The notes: generated by a model not told the origin, from the sequence alone. A stretch of DNA of 48,999 nucleotides from QHXQ01 sp038322995 (GCA_038322995.1 JBBQGM010000029.1:1-48999); one strand, 5' to 3'; positions 16,457-25,940 are shown, counted from the stretch's first letter. Program-made: numbers and translations.

Positions 16457-18997
16457 ATGAAAGAGTGTACGAGTTGCCAGCGTTGTTTCCCCGATGAGGC
16501 TGAGCGGTGCGCCGCTGATAACGCGCCCCTCTTGTTTACCATCGGCGTCTCTCCCGTACTCGATAGCCGCTACCAGCTTGAGCGGCGACTCGGCCAGGGT
16601 GGCATGGGCGCGGTGTACAAAGCCCGGCACGTCTTCCTCAAAACTGAACATGCCATCAAGGTGATTCTGCCCAACCTCGTCGGTAGCGACCCGATGCTGG
16701 GCACGCGCTTCCGGCAGGAAGCGATGGCCGCCGCTGCTATCCGGCACAAGAACATTGTCGCCGTTACAGACTTTGGCATGGTGGACGGGGCGCTGCCATA
16801 TCTAGTCATGGAATTTATCAAAGGCTACTCGCTGCACGATCTTATCAAGCAGGGGAAGTTACCACTGGCACACGCGGTGGAACTCATGGAGGCCATCGCG
16901 GCGGGCGTCGGCGCGGCACATCGACGCGGTATCGTGCATCGCGATTTGAAACCGTTGAATATCATGATCCGGGAAGGCGTGCCTACGGACGAAGGGGTCA
17001 AGGTGCTCGACTTCGGTCTGGCTAAGATCAAGTCCAGCGATTTGCTCGGCTCGTTCGTCGTCGCGCAGACTGCGGGGATCATCGGCTCGCCTTATTACAT
17101 GGCCCCGGAACAGTGGTCGGAGGAAGAACCAGATCAGCGGGCCGATATCTACAGTCTCGGGGTTATCCTCTACCAGATGATCACCGGTAGCGTACCCTTC
17201 AACGGGCCGTCGCTGCCCGCGATCATGCGCAAACATCTGACGGGGCAGCCGCCAACATTCACTTCCATGGGGGTGCATGTGCCGCCGGCGGTCGAGGCTG
17301 TGATCCATCACGCCATCGAAAAGATGCCCGACCAGCGACCTGAATCATTAGATGAGTTCATTTGTGAGCTACGCGAGGCTGCCGCCCAACAGCAGTTAGG
17401 CAATTACAGCCCACCCGACAAGGTTGATCCGCAGGCCGTGACGCTCGTTGAACTACCTTCGGGCGCGGGCGGCAATCGCGCGGAGGCGAGTCCCGGCGGC
17501 CTGCGCGATGTCTTGGAGCAAGTGGTTGCGGACGCGCATCGACTCGAACAAGAGTCGCCCGAGCTTACCGCGCGGGAAGTCGCAGCCGCGACGACCGAAG
17601 TGCGGAAGCCCGCCGGCGCGCGGCCGAAGAAAGCGCCCGCGAAGAAGCCACGCGAGCCTAAGCGCCGCGTCACGGCAGACCTCGTCCGCGAGGAAGCGGC
17701 GCAAGCCGAAGCGGCCACAGCAGCGGCGGCGGAACTTGCCCGCGCAGAAGCGGCGCAAGCCGAAGCTGACCGCGCGGCGGCGCAAGCCGAGGCTGAGGCG
17801 CAACACCGGCGCGCGGCAGAAGCTGAAGGGCAACGCCAGCGCGCGGCAGAGGCCGCACGTCTCGCTGCCGAAGAACACGCGCGCTCGGAGAGTCCCACAC
17901 TGGCGCAGCCGGCAGTCACGCCGTTGGCGAACGACGTGCGTGAGCCTGTCAGGTTGCCGCCGCCACCAGTACCGCAGCCCGCTGTCGTGAGTCAAGCGCC
18001 GCCGGTTTCAGCGGCCGCGATGACGCCGCCCCAACCGGCGCTCGCAACCACACAGACTTTCACCGACAGCAGTTACTCTGCCAGTGGGCAGCAGTCGCTC
18101 TGGCAAACGAGCCTTTCATCTTTTTACACCTCTGCCACCGGTTTCGCCGCCACGCGGAAGCCGTCGGTTCTGTTGGCGATTGGTGGGGTAGTCGTCCTCT
18201 GCATCTTTCTGCTCGGCGCGGGGGGCGCATCGCTCTTCGTCTGGCTGCGCGACCCGGCGACCTCCTCCGCGCCAGAGAGTACGAAAGCCAAGAGCGCGAA
18301 AGCCGACATGGTCGTGATGGCCGGCGGCACGTTTCAGATGGGGCGTAGCGATGTGTCGTTGGAGAACCTGGGCGAGGCCTTCCAGTACCCGGCGCACGGG
18401 GTTGCGGTCAAGCCGTTCGACATGGACAAAACCGAAGTGACCAATGCCGACTATGCCGAGTTTGTGCGGCAAACCAAGCACGCCGCGCCGGACAAGTGGC
18501 TGAACGGCGCACCCCCGGCGGGGCAGGAGCGATGGCCCGTGACCTACGTCTCTTTTGATGATGCGCAGGCGTTTGCCACGTGGCGGTCGCAACGCGACGG
18601 CGTGAGCTATCGGCTGCCGACCGAAGAGGAGTGGGAGTTTGCAGCGCGGGGCGGGGAACAGAATCTGCTCTACCCGTGGGGCCGGCAGTGGCGCGACGGC
18701 GCGGCAAACGTCGGTGCGAGCGGGCCGCAACCGGTCGGCTCGTATCCGCAAGGTGCGTCGCGCGATGGGGTACTCGATCTGCTCGGCAATGTATGGGAGT
18801 GGACAGCGTCAAAGAACTCTATCTACCCCGGCAACAAGGCGGCGCAACTCGAAGACCACGACACGATCATTATTCGCGGCGGAGGCTATTCGAGTAAGTC
18901 CGGTGAGGGCGCAATCACGGCCACTACGCGCACAGCAATACCAGCATCGACGAAGCGTGAGACCCTCGGTTTCCGGCTCGTGCGCTCCGCTTCATAA
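16457..18997 (+). CDS. Ser/Thr protein kinase fused to FGE-like domain
   Basis: An 846-residue membrane protein. Residues 1-25 resemble a zinc ribbon (C4, C7, C18). The kinase domain (about 39-305) has the Gly loop LGQGGMGAVY, ATP lysine K69, HRDLKPLN with D163, DFG at 185-187 and APE at 216-218, so it should be active. A linker (about 375-480) is Ala/Glu/Arg-rich coiled coil made of near-repeats. A membrane helix (about 570-596) places the C-terminal domain (about 615-845) outside the cytoplasm. That domain is of the FGE/SUMF1 fold (GGTFQMGRSD, DKTEVTNADY, RLPTEEEWEFAARGG, GNVWEWT, GFRLVRS) but has no Cys, so it cannot be a classical formylglycine-generating oxidase and is probably a binding or sensing module. 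First of three close genes. Confidence 0.92.
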   Translation: MKECTSCQRCFPDEAERCAADNAPLLFTIGVSPVLDSRYQLERRLGQGGMGAVYKARHVFLKTEHAIKVILPNLVGSDPMLGTRFRQEAMAAAAIRHKNIVAVTDFGMVDGALPYLVMEFIKGYSLHDLIKQGKLPLAHAVELMEAIAAGVGAAHRRGIVHRDLKPLNIMIREGVPTDEGVKVLDFGLAKIKSSDLLGSFVVAQTAGIIGSPYYMAPEQWSEEEPDQRADIYSLGVILYQMITGSVPFNGPSLPAIMRKHLTGQPPTFTSMGVHVPPAVEAVIHHAIEKMPDQRPESLDEFICELREAAAQQQLGNYSPPDKVDPQAVTLVELPSGAGGNRAEASPGGLRDVLEQVVADAHRLEQESPELTAREVAAATTEVRKPAGARPKKAPAKKPREPKRRVTADLVREEAAQAEAATAAAAELARAEAAQAEADRAAAQAEAEAQHRRAAEAEGQRQRAAEAARLAAEEHARSESPTLAQPAVTPLANDVREPVRLPPPPVPQPAVVSQAPPVSAAAMTPPQPALATTQTFTDSSYSASGQQSLWQTSLSSFYTSATGFAATRKPSVLLAIGGVVVLCIFLLGAGGASLFVWLRDPATSSAPESTKAKSAKADMVVMAGGTFQMGRSDVSLENLGEAFQYPAHGVAVKPFDMDKTEVTNADYAEFVRQTKHAAPDKWLNGAPPAGQERWPVTYVSFDDAQAFATWRSQRDGVSYRLPTEEEWEFAARGGEQNLLYPWGRQWRDGAANVGASGPQPVGSYPQGASRDGVLDLLGNVWEWTASKNSIYPGNKAAQLEDHDTIIIRGGGYSSKSGEGAITATTRTAIPASTKRETLGFRLVRSAS
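17690..17880 (+). repeat. Coding low-complexity repeats in the kinase linker
   Basis: The phrase GAAGCGGCGCAAGCCGAAGC occurs twice about 55 bases apart, and related Ala/Glu/Arg codon blocks fill the stretch. It encodes the coiled-coil linker between kinase and membrane helix and is prone to length change. Confidence 0.6.
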
Positions 18998-19033
18998 TGA
19001 TTTCAAGCCTCGGGTTTTCCCGCCAATTAAATC

Positions 19034-20656
19034 ATGATAACAAGACTCACTTGCCAGCGCATGGTTATGTCCGGGGGCATGCTTGTCGCCTTGTTAGCTA
19101 TAGCCATAACCGCTCAGCCCCAGGCTACCGTGGCCGGCCCGCAGGACAACAAACAGGAATCCCCAAAGATTCGCCCGCGACGCGCCCGCCCGCCTGCGCC
19201 TGAAGAGGCCGTTCGTGGCCCGCAACCGGAAGAACCGTCGCCGGCGCAGCGCGGGCAAGTCGATGAGTTGTATCGGTTGGGCTTGGTGAGTTATAAGCAA
19301 GCCCAATATGCGGACGCGATCAAATATTTCAAACAAGTTGTGAGCCTGAATCCGCAACCGCCCCTGTTGTCGCTGGCGCATTTCCACTTAGGCGATGCGC
19401 ACAGCGAATTGGGCCAGCACAAGGAGGCGGTCACTGATTATAGCGAGGCGGTGCGCCTCAATCCGAAGGACTCTGTAGCGCTCAACAACATGGGTGTGGC
19501 GCACAACGAGGCAGGCGCGTATAGCGAGGCGTTGGCAGCATTTGACCAGTCCCTCCAAATCAAGGCGGATGCCGCTGTGGTGCATTACAACAAAGGCGTG
19601 GTGTATTACAATCTGCGAAAGTATCCTGAAGCAGTCGAATCCTATCGTCGGGCACTTAGCCTCCAACCCGAATTTGCCGAGACAACTCATTATAATTTGG
19701 GCTTAGTTTATCAGAATATGGAGCGTTACACTGAGGCGGTCGAGTCCTACAAGCAGTCTGTGCAACTCAAGCCGGACTTCGCTGCGGCGCATTACAATCT
19801 GGGGCGCATGTATGTGCGGAACGGCAACAATGCGGCGGCCACCGAGGAATATAATATCCTCAACAAACTTGATCCCGCGCTGGCCGCGCAACTCGACCGG
19901 AGCCTTCATCCCATCGAGCCTGAACGGCCCAAACCAGAAAAGCCTGAGAGCAAAAAGGCGGCGATGGTGGCCATCCCCGGCGGCACGTTTCAGATGGGGC
20001 GTAGCGACGTATCGCCGACGAACCTGAACGAGACGAATCAGTACCCGGCGCACACGGTTACAGTCAGGTCTTTTTATATGGACAAGACGGAGGTGACCAA
20101 TGCCAGCTATGCCGAGTTCGTGCGGCAGACCGGGCATGTCGCGCCGCCGCATTGGGCGAATGGCCAGCCACCTATTGGCGAAGAGCAACTGCCGGTCACG
20201 AACGTCTCCTTCGGCGACGCGCAATCGTTCGCCGCGTGGCGCTCGAAGCAGGAGGGCTTTATTTACCGATTGCCGACTGAAGAGGAGTGGGAGTATGCGG
20301 CGCGCAACGGCGGCGCATACAAACTTTATCCGTGGGGCGATGAGAGCGCCGAGGGGCGCGCGAACATCAACTCAACTGCGCCGTTGCCAGTCGGCTCATA
20401 CACGCAAGGTGCGTCACCCTTGGGTGTACTCGACCTAATTGGTAACGTCTGGGAGTGGACGCTATCACAGAATACGCTTTACCCGGGCAACAAGGCGGCG
20501 CAACTCGAAGACCGCGACTCGATCATTACGCGCGGCGGGGCCTATTCAAGCAAGGCCGGCGGCGAGGAGTCCGTGACCGCGACCCGGCGCAAGGTCACGC
20601 CGGCCGACACCCGACACCCTTCATTAGGCTTCCGCCTCGTGCGCTCGGCTCCATAA
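19034..20656 (+). CDS. TPR protein with C-terminal FGE-like domain
   Basis: A 540-residue protein. An N-terminal hydrophobic segment (about 10-30, GGMLVALLAIAITAQPQ) is a signal peptide or anchor. After a Pro/Arg-rich linker come six to seven TPR units (about 75-285; for instance KYPEAVESYRRALSLQPEFAE). Residues about 310-540 form an FGE/SUMF1-type domain that is a close paralogue of the domain on the upstream kinase; shared phrases include GGTFQMGRSDVS, MDKTEVTNA, YRLPTEEEWE, YPGNKAAQLED and GFRLVRSA. It too lacks Cys. It starts 36 bases after the kinase gene. ATGs at 19061, 19067 and 19079 are alternative starts. Confidence 0.88.
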   Translation: MITRLTCQRMVMSGGMLVALLAIAITAQPQATVAGPQDNKQESPKIRPRRARPPAPEEAVRGPQPEEPSPAQRGQVDELYRLGLVSYKQAQYADAIKYFKQVVSLNPQPPLLSLAHFHLGDAHSELGQHKEAVTDYSEAVRLNPKDSVALNNMGVAHNEAGAYSEALAAFDQSLQIKADAAVVHYNKGVVYYNLRKYPEAVESYRRALSLQPEFAETTHYNLGLVYQNMERYTEAVESYKQSVQLKPDFAAAHYNLGRMYVRNGNNAAATEEYNILNKLDPALAAQLDRSLHPIEPERPKPEKPESKKAAMVAIPGGTFQMGRSDVSPTNLNETNQYPAHTVTVRSFYMDKTEVTNASYAEFVRQTGHVAPPHWANGQPPIGEEQLPVTNVSFGDAQSFAAWRSKQEGFIYRLPTEEEWEYAARNGGAYKLYPWGDESAEGRANINSTAPLPVGSYTQGASPLGVLDLIGNVWEWTLSQNTLYPGNKAAQLEDRDSIITRGGAYSSKAGGEESVTATRRKVTPADTRHPSLGFRLVRSAP

Positions 20657-20693
20657 AAGAAATTGTTTATTGATTCCATGTCAGAGGTATAAG

Positions 20694-22235
20694 GTGGTCA
20701 TTCGGCACACGGGCTGGTTATTCGTCGGGGCCGCTGTGGTGGCGCTGCTGTTGGTCTGTGTCGCCGCCCTAGGCCGGCAAGATGATTTTGGTGTCACCGG
20801 CGTATCGCTCAAAAAACGGCCGAGCGCGGAACCAAGCAAACCCGCCGGCACCCTCATTAAACGCACCCGCCGTGTGCGTCCGCCAGTCGTAGAAAGTCGC
20901 CAGCCCCAGCCGGCCTCAGTATCCAAGCGGCCAGACCCGACAGCCCAGGCCGATGAAGCTTTCCAGAAAGGCAGCAGCAGTTTAGAGCAGAAGGAATACA
21001 CACAGGCAGTGGCGAGTCTCCAGCAGGCGATTAGCCTAAATCCCAAACTGGCCGATGCCTTCCCGTTGCTAGGTGACGCATATGCCGAACTGAATAACAA
21101 TGACGAAGCCATCAAGGCTTACGAAAAAGCGATTCTACTAAAAGCTAATAATCCTGATCTGTATGACGCTCTAGGCCTGTTGTATCTCGAAACGGGCAAG
21201 TTTGCAGACGCCGCCAAGGCTTTCAGCAAAGAGCTTGAATTAAAGCCGGACGCCGCCGAGGCTTACAACAACTTGGCCGAGGCTTATGCCCGGCAGCGAA
21301 ACTGGGGCGAGGTCATTGAAACTTATAAGAAACTGCTTGAGCATAAGCCAGAGGCGGAAACTCATTTCAAGATAGGTCAAACTTACGAACAACTACACAA
21401 CTTGCCTAAAGCCATTGAAGCTTATCAAAAGGCGACAGCGCTGAACGCAGATTATGCCGAAGCTTACGAAGCATTAGGATTCGCGCATTATACGTTGCAA
21501 CAGTGGGAGTTGGCGGCTAAGGATTTTGAAAAGCTAACCAATCTTAAATCGAGTGGCGATGCTTATTATTACTTGGGCGGTGCTTACTTTGATTTGGAAA
21601 GATATAGTGATGCGGTCACGGCGTACCGCAAGGCGCTTGATAATAAGCCAGACGATGTTGAGACGCTGATCAACTTAGGCAGATCTTACATAAATACGCA
21701 TCAGCCAGAGGCGGCCGTCGAGGCTTTCAACCAGGCCATTAAGCTGCGCCCTGACTCAGCCGACGCCCTGATTAGCTTAGGGATGGCCCACTTGAACAAG
21801 GGGCACTTTGATGAGGCTGTTACTGTCCTCCAACAGGCCAACAAACTAGAGCCGAGCAATGTCGACGCAACCTTCTTAATGTGTAAAGCCTTGAATGACC
21901 AAGCCCGGCAAGAGCGAGGTGATTCCAAGGCAAGTACCCAAGCCATCAACACCTGCCAAGACATAGTGCGTCTTGCGCCCGCCTCAGGGCGCGCCTACTA
22001 CCAACTGGGCTTCGCGTACAAAAGGACTGTGCAGTTTACTGAGGCCGTGAATGCTTTTAACAAAGCTATCAGCCTCGGCTTGGAAAGGAAGGACGAAAAT
22101 TCCAGAGCGCACTACAATTTGGGTGAGTCATATATGCTACTGGGCAATCGAGATGCCGCCCAAGCGCAATACGAGATACTTAAGACGCTTGATCCAAGTA
22201 TGGCCAGCCAGTACCTCACCCAAGTCCTCAAGTAG
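20694..22235 (+). CDS. Membrane-anchored TPR protein
   Basis: The GTG at 20694 is preferred because AGAGG lies six bases upstream; an in-frame TTG at 20670 has no such site. The 513-residue product begins with one hydrophobic segment (HTGWLFVGAAVVALLLVCVAAL), then a Pro/Arg linker and about eleven TPR units (about 85-505; for instance FADAAKAFSKELELKPDAAEA, DNDEAIKAYEKAI-type). No other domain is seen. Its N-terminal linker (Pro/Arg/Lys) resembles that of the TPR-FGE neighbour, 37 bases upstream, so the two are probably parts of one envelope complex with the kinase. Confidence 0.87.
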   Translation: MVIRHTGWLFVGAAVVALLLVCVAALGRQDDFGVTGVSLKKRPSAEPSKPAGTLIKRTRRVRPPVVESRQPQPASVSKRPDPTAQADEAFQKGSSSLEQKEYTQAVASLQQAISLNPKLADAFPLLGDAYAELNNNDEAIKAYEKAILLKANNPDLYDALGLLYLETGKFADAAKAFSKELELKPDAAEAYNNLAEAYARQRNWGEVIETYKKLLEHKPEAETHFKIGQTYEQLHNLPKAIEAYQKATALNADYAEAYEALGFAHYTLQQWELAAKDFEKLTNLKSSGDAYYYLGGAYFDLERYSDAVTAYRKALDNKPDDVETLINLGRSYINTHQPEAAVEAFNQAIKLRPDSADALISLGMAHLNKGHFDEAVTVLQQANKLEPSNVDATFLMCKALNDQARQERGDSKASTQAINTCQDIVRLAPASGRAYYQLGFAYKRTVQFTEAVNAFNKAISLGLERKDENSRAHYNLGESYMLLGNRDAAQAQYEILKTLDPSMASQYLTQVLK

Positions 22236-22660
22236 AATGACTAAGCCAGGCGAGGACTGTCTTCTTGCTGCGCGCCGGGAGCATGGAGCAAACAGGTTGC
22301 GTGACTGAGTTGGGTTCGTGCGGCGCTGCCTTGACATGCGCGCGCGCCGCCGTGTACATTGCCTCACATCCGGTTAAGTGACTGGTGATTGTCGGGTCAC
22401 GCGAGTGATCCACGGGTAGGACGGAAACTGTAACGCGAACTAAACCTTTCCAAATCCTTGACGGCTCGCCTCCCCGCCTCGTAAGCTAAGCATCCGACAA
22501 TCACCCCAGCATCGCGGCAGGCCAGCCCCTTTGAAGCGCGTACACCTGTTCGTGGCGCGCTTTTGGCGGGCGCATGACGCTGCTGGATATTGAGTCGGAC
22601 GGCACGCCCGCTTCAGCGCCGCGCGCCGCAGCATATTGCGAGGAGTCCAAGAAAGTTTTC
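22236..22660. other. Leader and promoter region of rpsA
   Basis: A good promoter sits at 22331-22360, so the transcript would carry a leader of about 290 bases. Within it, GGTGATTGTCGG (22384-22395) and its exact complement (22494-22505) can form a 12-base long-range stem that encloses 98 bases. A frame open from 22574 could extend rpsA by 29 residues but has no convincing ribosome site. Confidence 0.55.
22331..22360 (+). promoter_or_regulatory. Sigma-70 type promoter of rpsA
   Basis: TTGACA (22331-22336) and TACATT (22355-22360) are separated by 18 bases; six of six and four of six consensus bases match. It lies in the right place for the ribosomal protein S1 transcript. Confidence 0.6.
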
Positions 22661-24781
22661 ATGGCCACTGAAGAGAACATGCCGGCCGTCGGCGCAACCA
22701 ACGACAACGAACAGTCACAGACCGGCGCGACTAACAGCAGCGCGACCGCACCGGCGAGCGACACGCATCCCAACTCGACCTCAGCCGCCGCAGCCTCACC
22801 AGCTACGGCCACCGAGTCGCCCAGCCCTGACGCACCGGCGCAAAGCGCGCCGACTGCGCCCGCGCCCCCTGTCGCTGCGCTGCCAAGCGCGGCCGCGCCG
22901 GCACCAAGGGCGGCTATGTCCGCCGATGATGACGATGAGGATGATGAGCAACGCGGCGGCGGTGGTGGCGATTTTGACTTTGGCGCGATCCTCGATCAGT
23001 ACGAGCAGGAGCAAGCGCAATTTCAGGAAGGCTCGGTTGTGCGTGGCACGGTGGTCAACATCAATGACCGCGGCGTGATCATCGACTTCGGCTTCAAGTC
23101 CGAAGGTCTCGTCCCGCTCGAAGAATTCACTGATCAAGGCCAGCTCATGGTCAAGCGCGGCGACGAAGTTGAAGTGCTAATTAAGAGCATGGAGTCGCAG
23201 GAGGGGCAACCCATTCTCTCGCGCGCCGACGCTGTGCGGATGCGCGCCTGGGACGATCTGGAGATCGCTTATCGCGACGGCACGCCGGTTAAAGGGCGCA
23301 TCATCGAGCGCGTCAAGGGCGGCCTGCGCGTGGACGTGGACGGCGTCGCGGCGTTCCTGCCCGGCTCGCAAGTTGATTCACGCCCGGTGCGCAATCTCGA
23401 ATCGCTGCGCAATCAAGAGATCGAAGCGAAGGTTATCAAACTCAACCGTAAACGCTCGAACGTAGTGCTCTCGCGCAAGGCCATCCTCGACGAGCAGAAC
23501 GACTCGCGCAAGGGCGAGACGCTCGATCACCTGGAAGAGGGCCTCATCGTCGAAGGGCAGATCAAGAACCTGACCGACTACGGCGCGTTCGTCGACCTCG
23601 GCGGCATCGACGGCCTGTTGCACGTCACCGATATGTCGTGGGGCCGGTTGCAGAATCCCGGTGAGATGTTTCGCGTCGGCGATAACGTGCAGGTTAAAGT
23701 TTTGAAGTTCGACCGCGAGCGCGAGCGCGTCTCGCTCGGTTACAAACAGTTGCTGCCTGATCCGTGGGAGAGCGTCGAAGAGCGATTCACCATCAACACC
23801 CGCGTACAAGGTAAGATCGCCAGCGTGACGGACTACGGCGCGTTTGTCGAACTTGAGCCGGGCGTGGAAGGCCTGGTCCACGTCTCCGAGATGAGTTGGT
23901 CGAAGCGGACGAAACATCCGTCGAAACTGGTGAACGTGGGCGACTCGGTCGATGCTGAAGTGCTCGGCGTCGATCCGCGCGCGCGGCGCATCAGCCTCGG
24001 CATGAAGCAGATTCAGTCGAACCCGTGGGATACACTGCGCGAGCGCTACCAGATCGGCACGCGCGTGCGCGGGCGCGTGCGTAATCTGACCGACTTCGGC
24101 GCGTTTATCGAGATCGAAGAGGGCATCGACGGTCTCGTCCACGTCTCCGACATCTCGTGGAACAAGCGCATCAAGCACCCCGGTGAGATTTTGAAGAAGG
24201 GGCAGGAGATCGAAGCGGTCATCACGAACATCGATTCGGAGAACCGCCGCCTCTCGCTCTCGATCAAAGATACGGAGCAGAGCGCGTGGGATCGGTTCAT
24301 CACCGAGCATAAGCCGGGCGACATCGTGAAAGGCAAGATCACGCGCTTCGCTAACTTCGGTGCATTCGTCGAACTGGCCGAAGGCTTGGAAGGTTTGTGT
24401 CACGTTTCGGAGTTGTCGGAAGACCGCGTGAACAAGCCGGAGGACGTGGCGCAGGTTGGGCAGGAACTTGATTTCCGCATTCTACGCATTGAGCAGGACA
24501 CGAAGAAGATTGGCCTCTCGCATCGGGCCGTCGCCAACGAAGAACCGATTGCCGACACCAAGAGTTATTCGTCCGAAGCGCGTGGCGGCATGGCCTCGCT
24601 CGCCGAACTTGGTGGTCTCTTCAATCGTCCGACCAGCGCGACCGAAGAGAAAGAGAGTCAGCCCCCGGCTAGTCCTGAGCAAGCAAGCGCCACGCAGGAG
24701 AGTGAAAGCCAGGCGAGTGAGGCGCAAGCAGGTACAACGCAGGCGAGTGAGACTCAAGAGAGTGAGACTCAAGAGAGTTAG
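22661..24781 (+). CDS. rpsA: 30S ribosomal protein S1
   Basis: Six tandem S1 (OB-fold) RNA-binding domains are visible between about residues 120 and 645, each with the G-x-V-x-x-x-x-x-x-G-A-F-V pattern (ITDYGAFVDLGG, VTDYGAFVELE, LTDFGAFIEIEE, FANFGAFVELAEG). The last four are the most typical; the first two (VVNINDRGVIIDFG, IIERVKGGLRVDVDG) are the ribosome-binding pair. The protein recruits mRNA to the 30S subunit. It has an Ala/Thr/Pro-rich N-terminal extension of about 90 residues with an acidic patch, and a Gln/Glu/Ser-rich tail. ATG 22661 (MATEEN) is preferred, with AGGAG 15 bases upstream; ATG 22574 is the alternative. Confidence 0.93.
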   Translation: MATEENMPAVGATNDNEQSQTGATNSSATAPASDTHPNSTSAAAASPATATESPSPDAPAQSAPTAPAPPVAALPSAAAPAPRAAMSADDDDEDDEQRGGGGGDFDFGAILDQYEQEQAQFQEGSVVRGTVVNINDRGVIIDFGFKSEGLVPLEEFTDQGQLMVKRGDEVEVLIKSMESQEGQPILSRADAVRMRAWDDLEIAYRDGTPVKGRIIERVKGGLRVDVDGVAAFLPGSQVDSRPVRNLESLRNQEIEAKVIKLNRKRSNVVLSRKAILDEQNDSRKGETLDHLEEGLIVEGQIKNLTDYGAFVDLGGIDGLLHVTDMSWGRLQNPGEMFRVGDNVQVKVLKFDRERERVSLGYKQLLPDPWESVEERFTINTRVQGKIASVTDYGAFVELEPGVEGLVHVSEMSWSKRTKHPSKLVNVGDSVDAEVLGVDPRARRISLGMKQIQSNPWDTLRERYQIGTRVRGRVRNLTDFGAFIEIEEGIDGLVHVSDISWNKRIKHPGEILKKGQEIEAVITNIDSENRRLSLSIKDTEQSAWDRFITEHKPGDIVKGKITRFANFGAFVELAEGLEGLCHVSELSEDRVNKPEDVAQVGQELDFRILRIEQDTKKIGLSHRAVANEEPIADTKSYSSEARGGMASLAELGGLFNRPTSATEEKESQPPASPEQASATQESESQASEAQAGTTQASETQESETQES
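24747..24776 (+). repeat. 15-bp tandem repeat at the 3' end of rpsA
   Basis: The unit GTGAGACTCAAGAGA occurs twice in tandem and encodes the Ser-Glu-Thr-Gln-Glu repeats of the S1 tail. Confidence 0.75.
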
Positions 24782-24802
24782 ACCCTACACTTTTAACACC
24801 TC

Positions 24803-24842
24803 AAAGCCCTGCGATTACCAGTCTGCGTGATCGCGGGGCTTT
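24803..24842 (+). terminator. Terminator after rpsA
   Basis: AAAGCCCTGCGAT (24803-24815) pairs with ATCGCGGGGCTTT (24830-24842) over 13 bases with one G-T pair and a 14-base loop; the stem ends in TTT and CGTTT follows. Confidence 0.8.
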
Positions 24843-25020
24843 CGTTTATGCGGTCTCCGCCGATGCGGCGTAAGCTGTTGTTAGCATGTAGCTTCCGTCT
24901 TGCGGTGCGTTGCGGGTTTCTGCTACTGTACGAGTTGTGTTTGAACACTAGCTATTAAGCTTTTCGACTTGGTTGGGTCGTTGTGACTAAGCAAAAGGCC
25001 TTTCCATCGCGAGGTATATT

Positions 25021-25392
25021 ATGACGAAAGCGGAACTGGTTGAAGATGTTGCGCAGGCGGCCGAGTTGACCAAGAAGGATGCGGAGCGGCTCGTCGAACT
25101 CGTGTTCGAGTCGATCATCGAGACGCTGAATCACGGTGAGAAGATCGAGTTGCGCGGCTTCGGCAGCTTTCGCGTGCGCGAGCGCGGCGCACGGCGCGGG
25201 CGCAACCCCAAGACCGGCGCGCCCGTGGACATCCCCGCCAAGCGCGTGCCTTATTTCAAGCCCGGCAAAGAGATGAAAGAACTCATCAATCTCGAAGACG
25301 CCGCACCTGCGTCATCGCCAATGCCTGCTGCGTCCGACACTACGCCCTTCGGCCACGAAGACGGCGGCAGTCAGATGCCACCCCTCATGTAG
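25021..25392 (+). CDS. hup: HU/IHF-family DNA-binding protein
   Basis: A 123-residue protein whose first 90 residues are a complete HU fold: TKAELVEDVAQAAELTKKDAE, the turn ELRGFGSF, and the DNA-wrapping arm RRGRNPKTGAPVDIPAKRVPYFKPGKEMKE. The usual length is about 90-95; the extra 30 residues form an Ala/Pro/Ser-rich acidic tail. It bends DNA and compacts the nucleoid. GAGG lies seven bases before the ATG. The 180 bases upstream show no clear promoter. Confidence 0.93.
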   Translation: MTKAELVEDVAQAAELTKKDAERLVELVFESIIETLNHGEKIELRGFGSFRVRERGARRGRNPKTGAPVDIPAKRVPYFKPGKEMKELINLEDAAPASSPMPAASDTTPFGHEDGGSQMPPLM

Positions 25393-25430
25393 CAAGTTGC
25401 AGTGCTTCAACGCGGAGGTGCAAGCGGCAC

Positions 25431-25940
25431 GTGGATAGGCTCTGGACACCTTGGCGTTATCAATACATCAAAGGCGCGGGCGCGGACGAGCCGAAGTCGG
25501 CCGCGCCCGCTTGCATCTTCTGCGCGCTCCGCGCTGATACGGCGAACGACGCGCGCAATTACATCGTCCACCGCGCCCGCTTCAACTTCATCGTCCTCAA
25601 TCTCTACCCTTACACCAACGGCCACCTGCTCATCATCCCGCACGAACACGTCGCCGACCTCGACGCCGTCGCCAAGCCCGCGACCGACGAGTTGATGGAC
25701 TTAGCCAAGCGCGCCCAAACCGTCCTGCGCGCTGCTTACAAACCCGAAGGCATCAACCTCGGCATGAACCTCGGCCGCGCCGCCGGCGCAGGCGTCGCCG
25801 CACACCTCCACCTCCACGTTCTCCCGCGCTGGACAGGCGATGCCAACTTCATGACCACCACCGGCGAAACCCGCGTCCTGCCGGAAGATTTAGCAACGAC
25901 TTACAAGAAATTGCGCGGCCAATTCACGTGGGAAATTTAA
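25431..25940 (+). CDS. HIT-family hydrolase or nucleotidyl transferase
   Basis: A 169-residue HIT protein. C28-x2-C31 (CIFC) at the N-terminus and the histidine triad HLHLHV (H125, H127, H129) are present; LYPYTNGHLLIIPHEHV is the family's second conserved block. The length and the N-terminal MDRLWTPWRYQYI match the bacterial group related to Ap4A phosphorylase. It probably cleaves dinucleoside polyphosphates or nucleoside phosphoramidates; the substrate is not readable. GTG start with GGAGG 12 bases upstream. It ends convergently with the pgpH-like gene; the two stops share TTAA. Confidence 0.92.
   Translation: MDRLWTPWRYQYIKGAGADEPKSAAPACIFCALRADTANDARNYIVHRARFNFIVLNLYPYTNGHLLIIPHEHVADLDAVAKPATDELMDLAKRAQTVLRAAYKPEGINLGMNLGRAAGAGVAAHLHLHVLPRWTGDANFMTTTGETRVLPEDLATTYKKLRGQFTWEI

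Noticed and set aside
18300..20656. FGE domains as variable proteins of a diversity-generating retroelement
   Set aside because: No reverse transcriptase or template repeat is seen, and the C-terminal codons are not Asn/AAY-rich.
23378..24403. Long minus-strand open frame (341 codons) opposite rpsA
   Set aside because: It is a GC-rich antisense shadow of a certain S1 coding region; the translation has no recognisable domain and no ribosome site.
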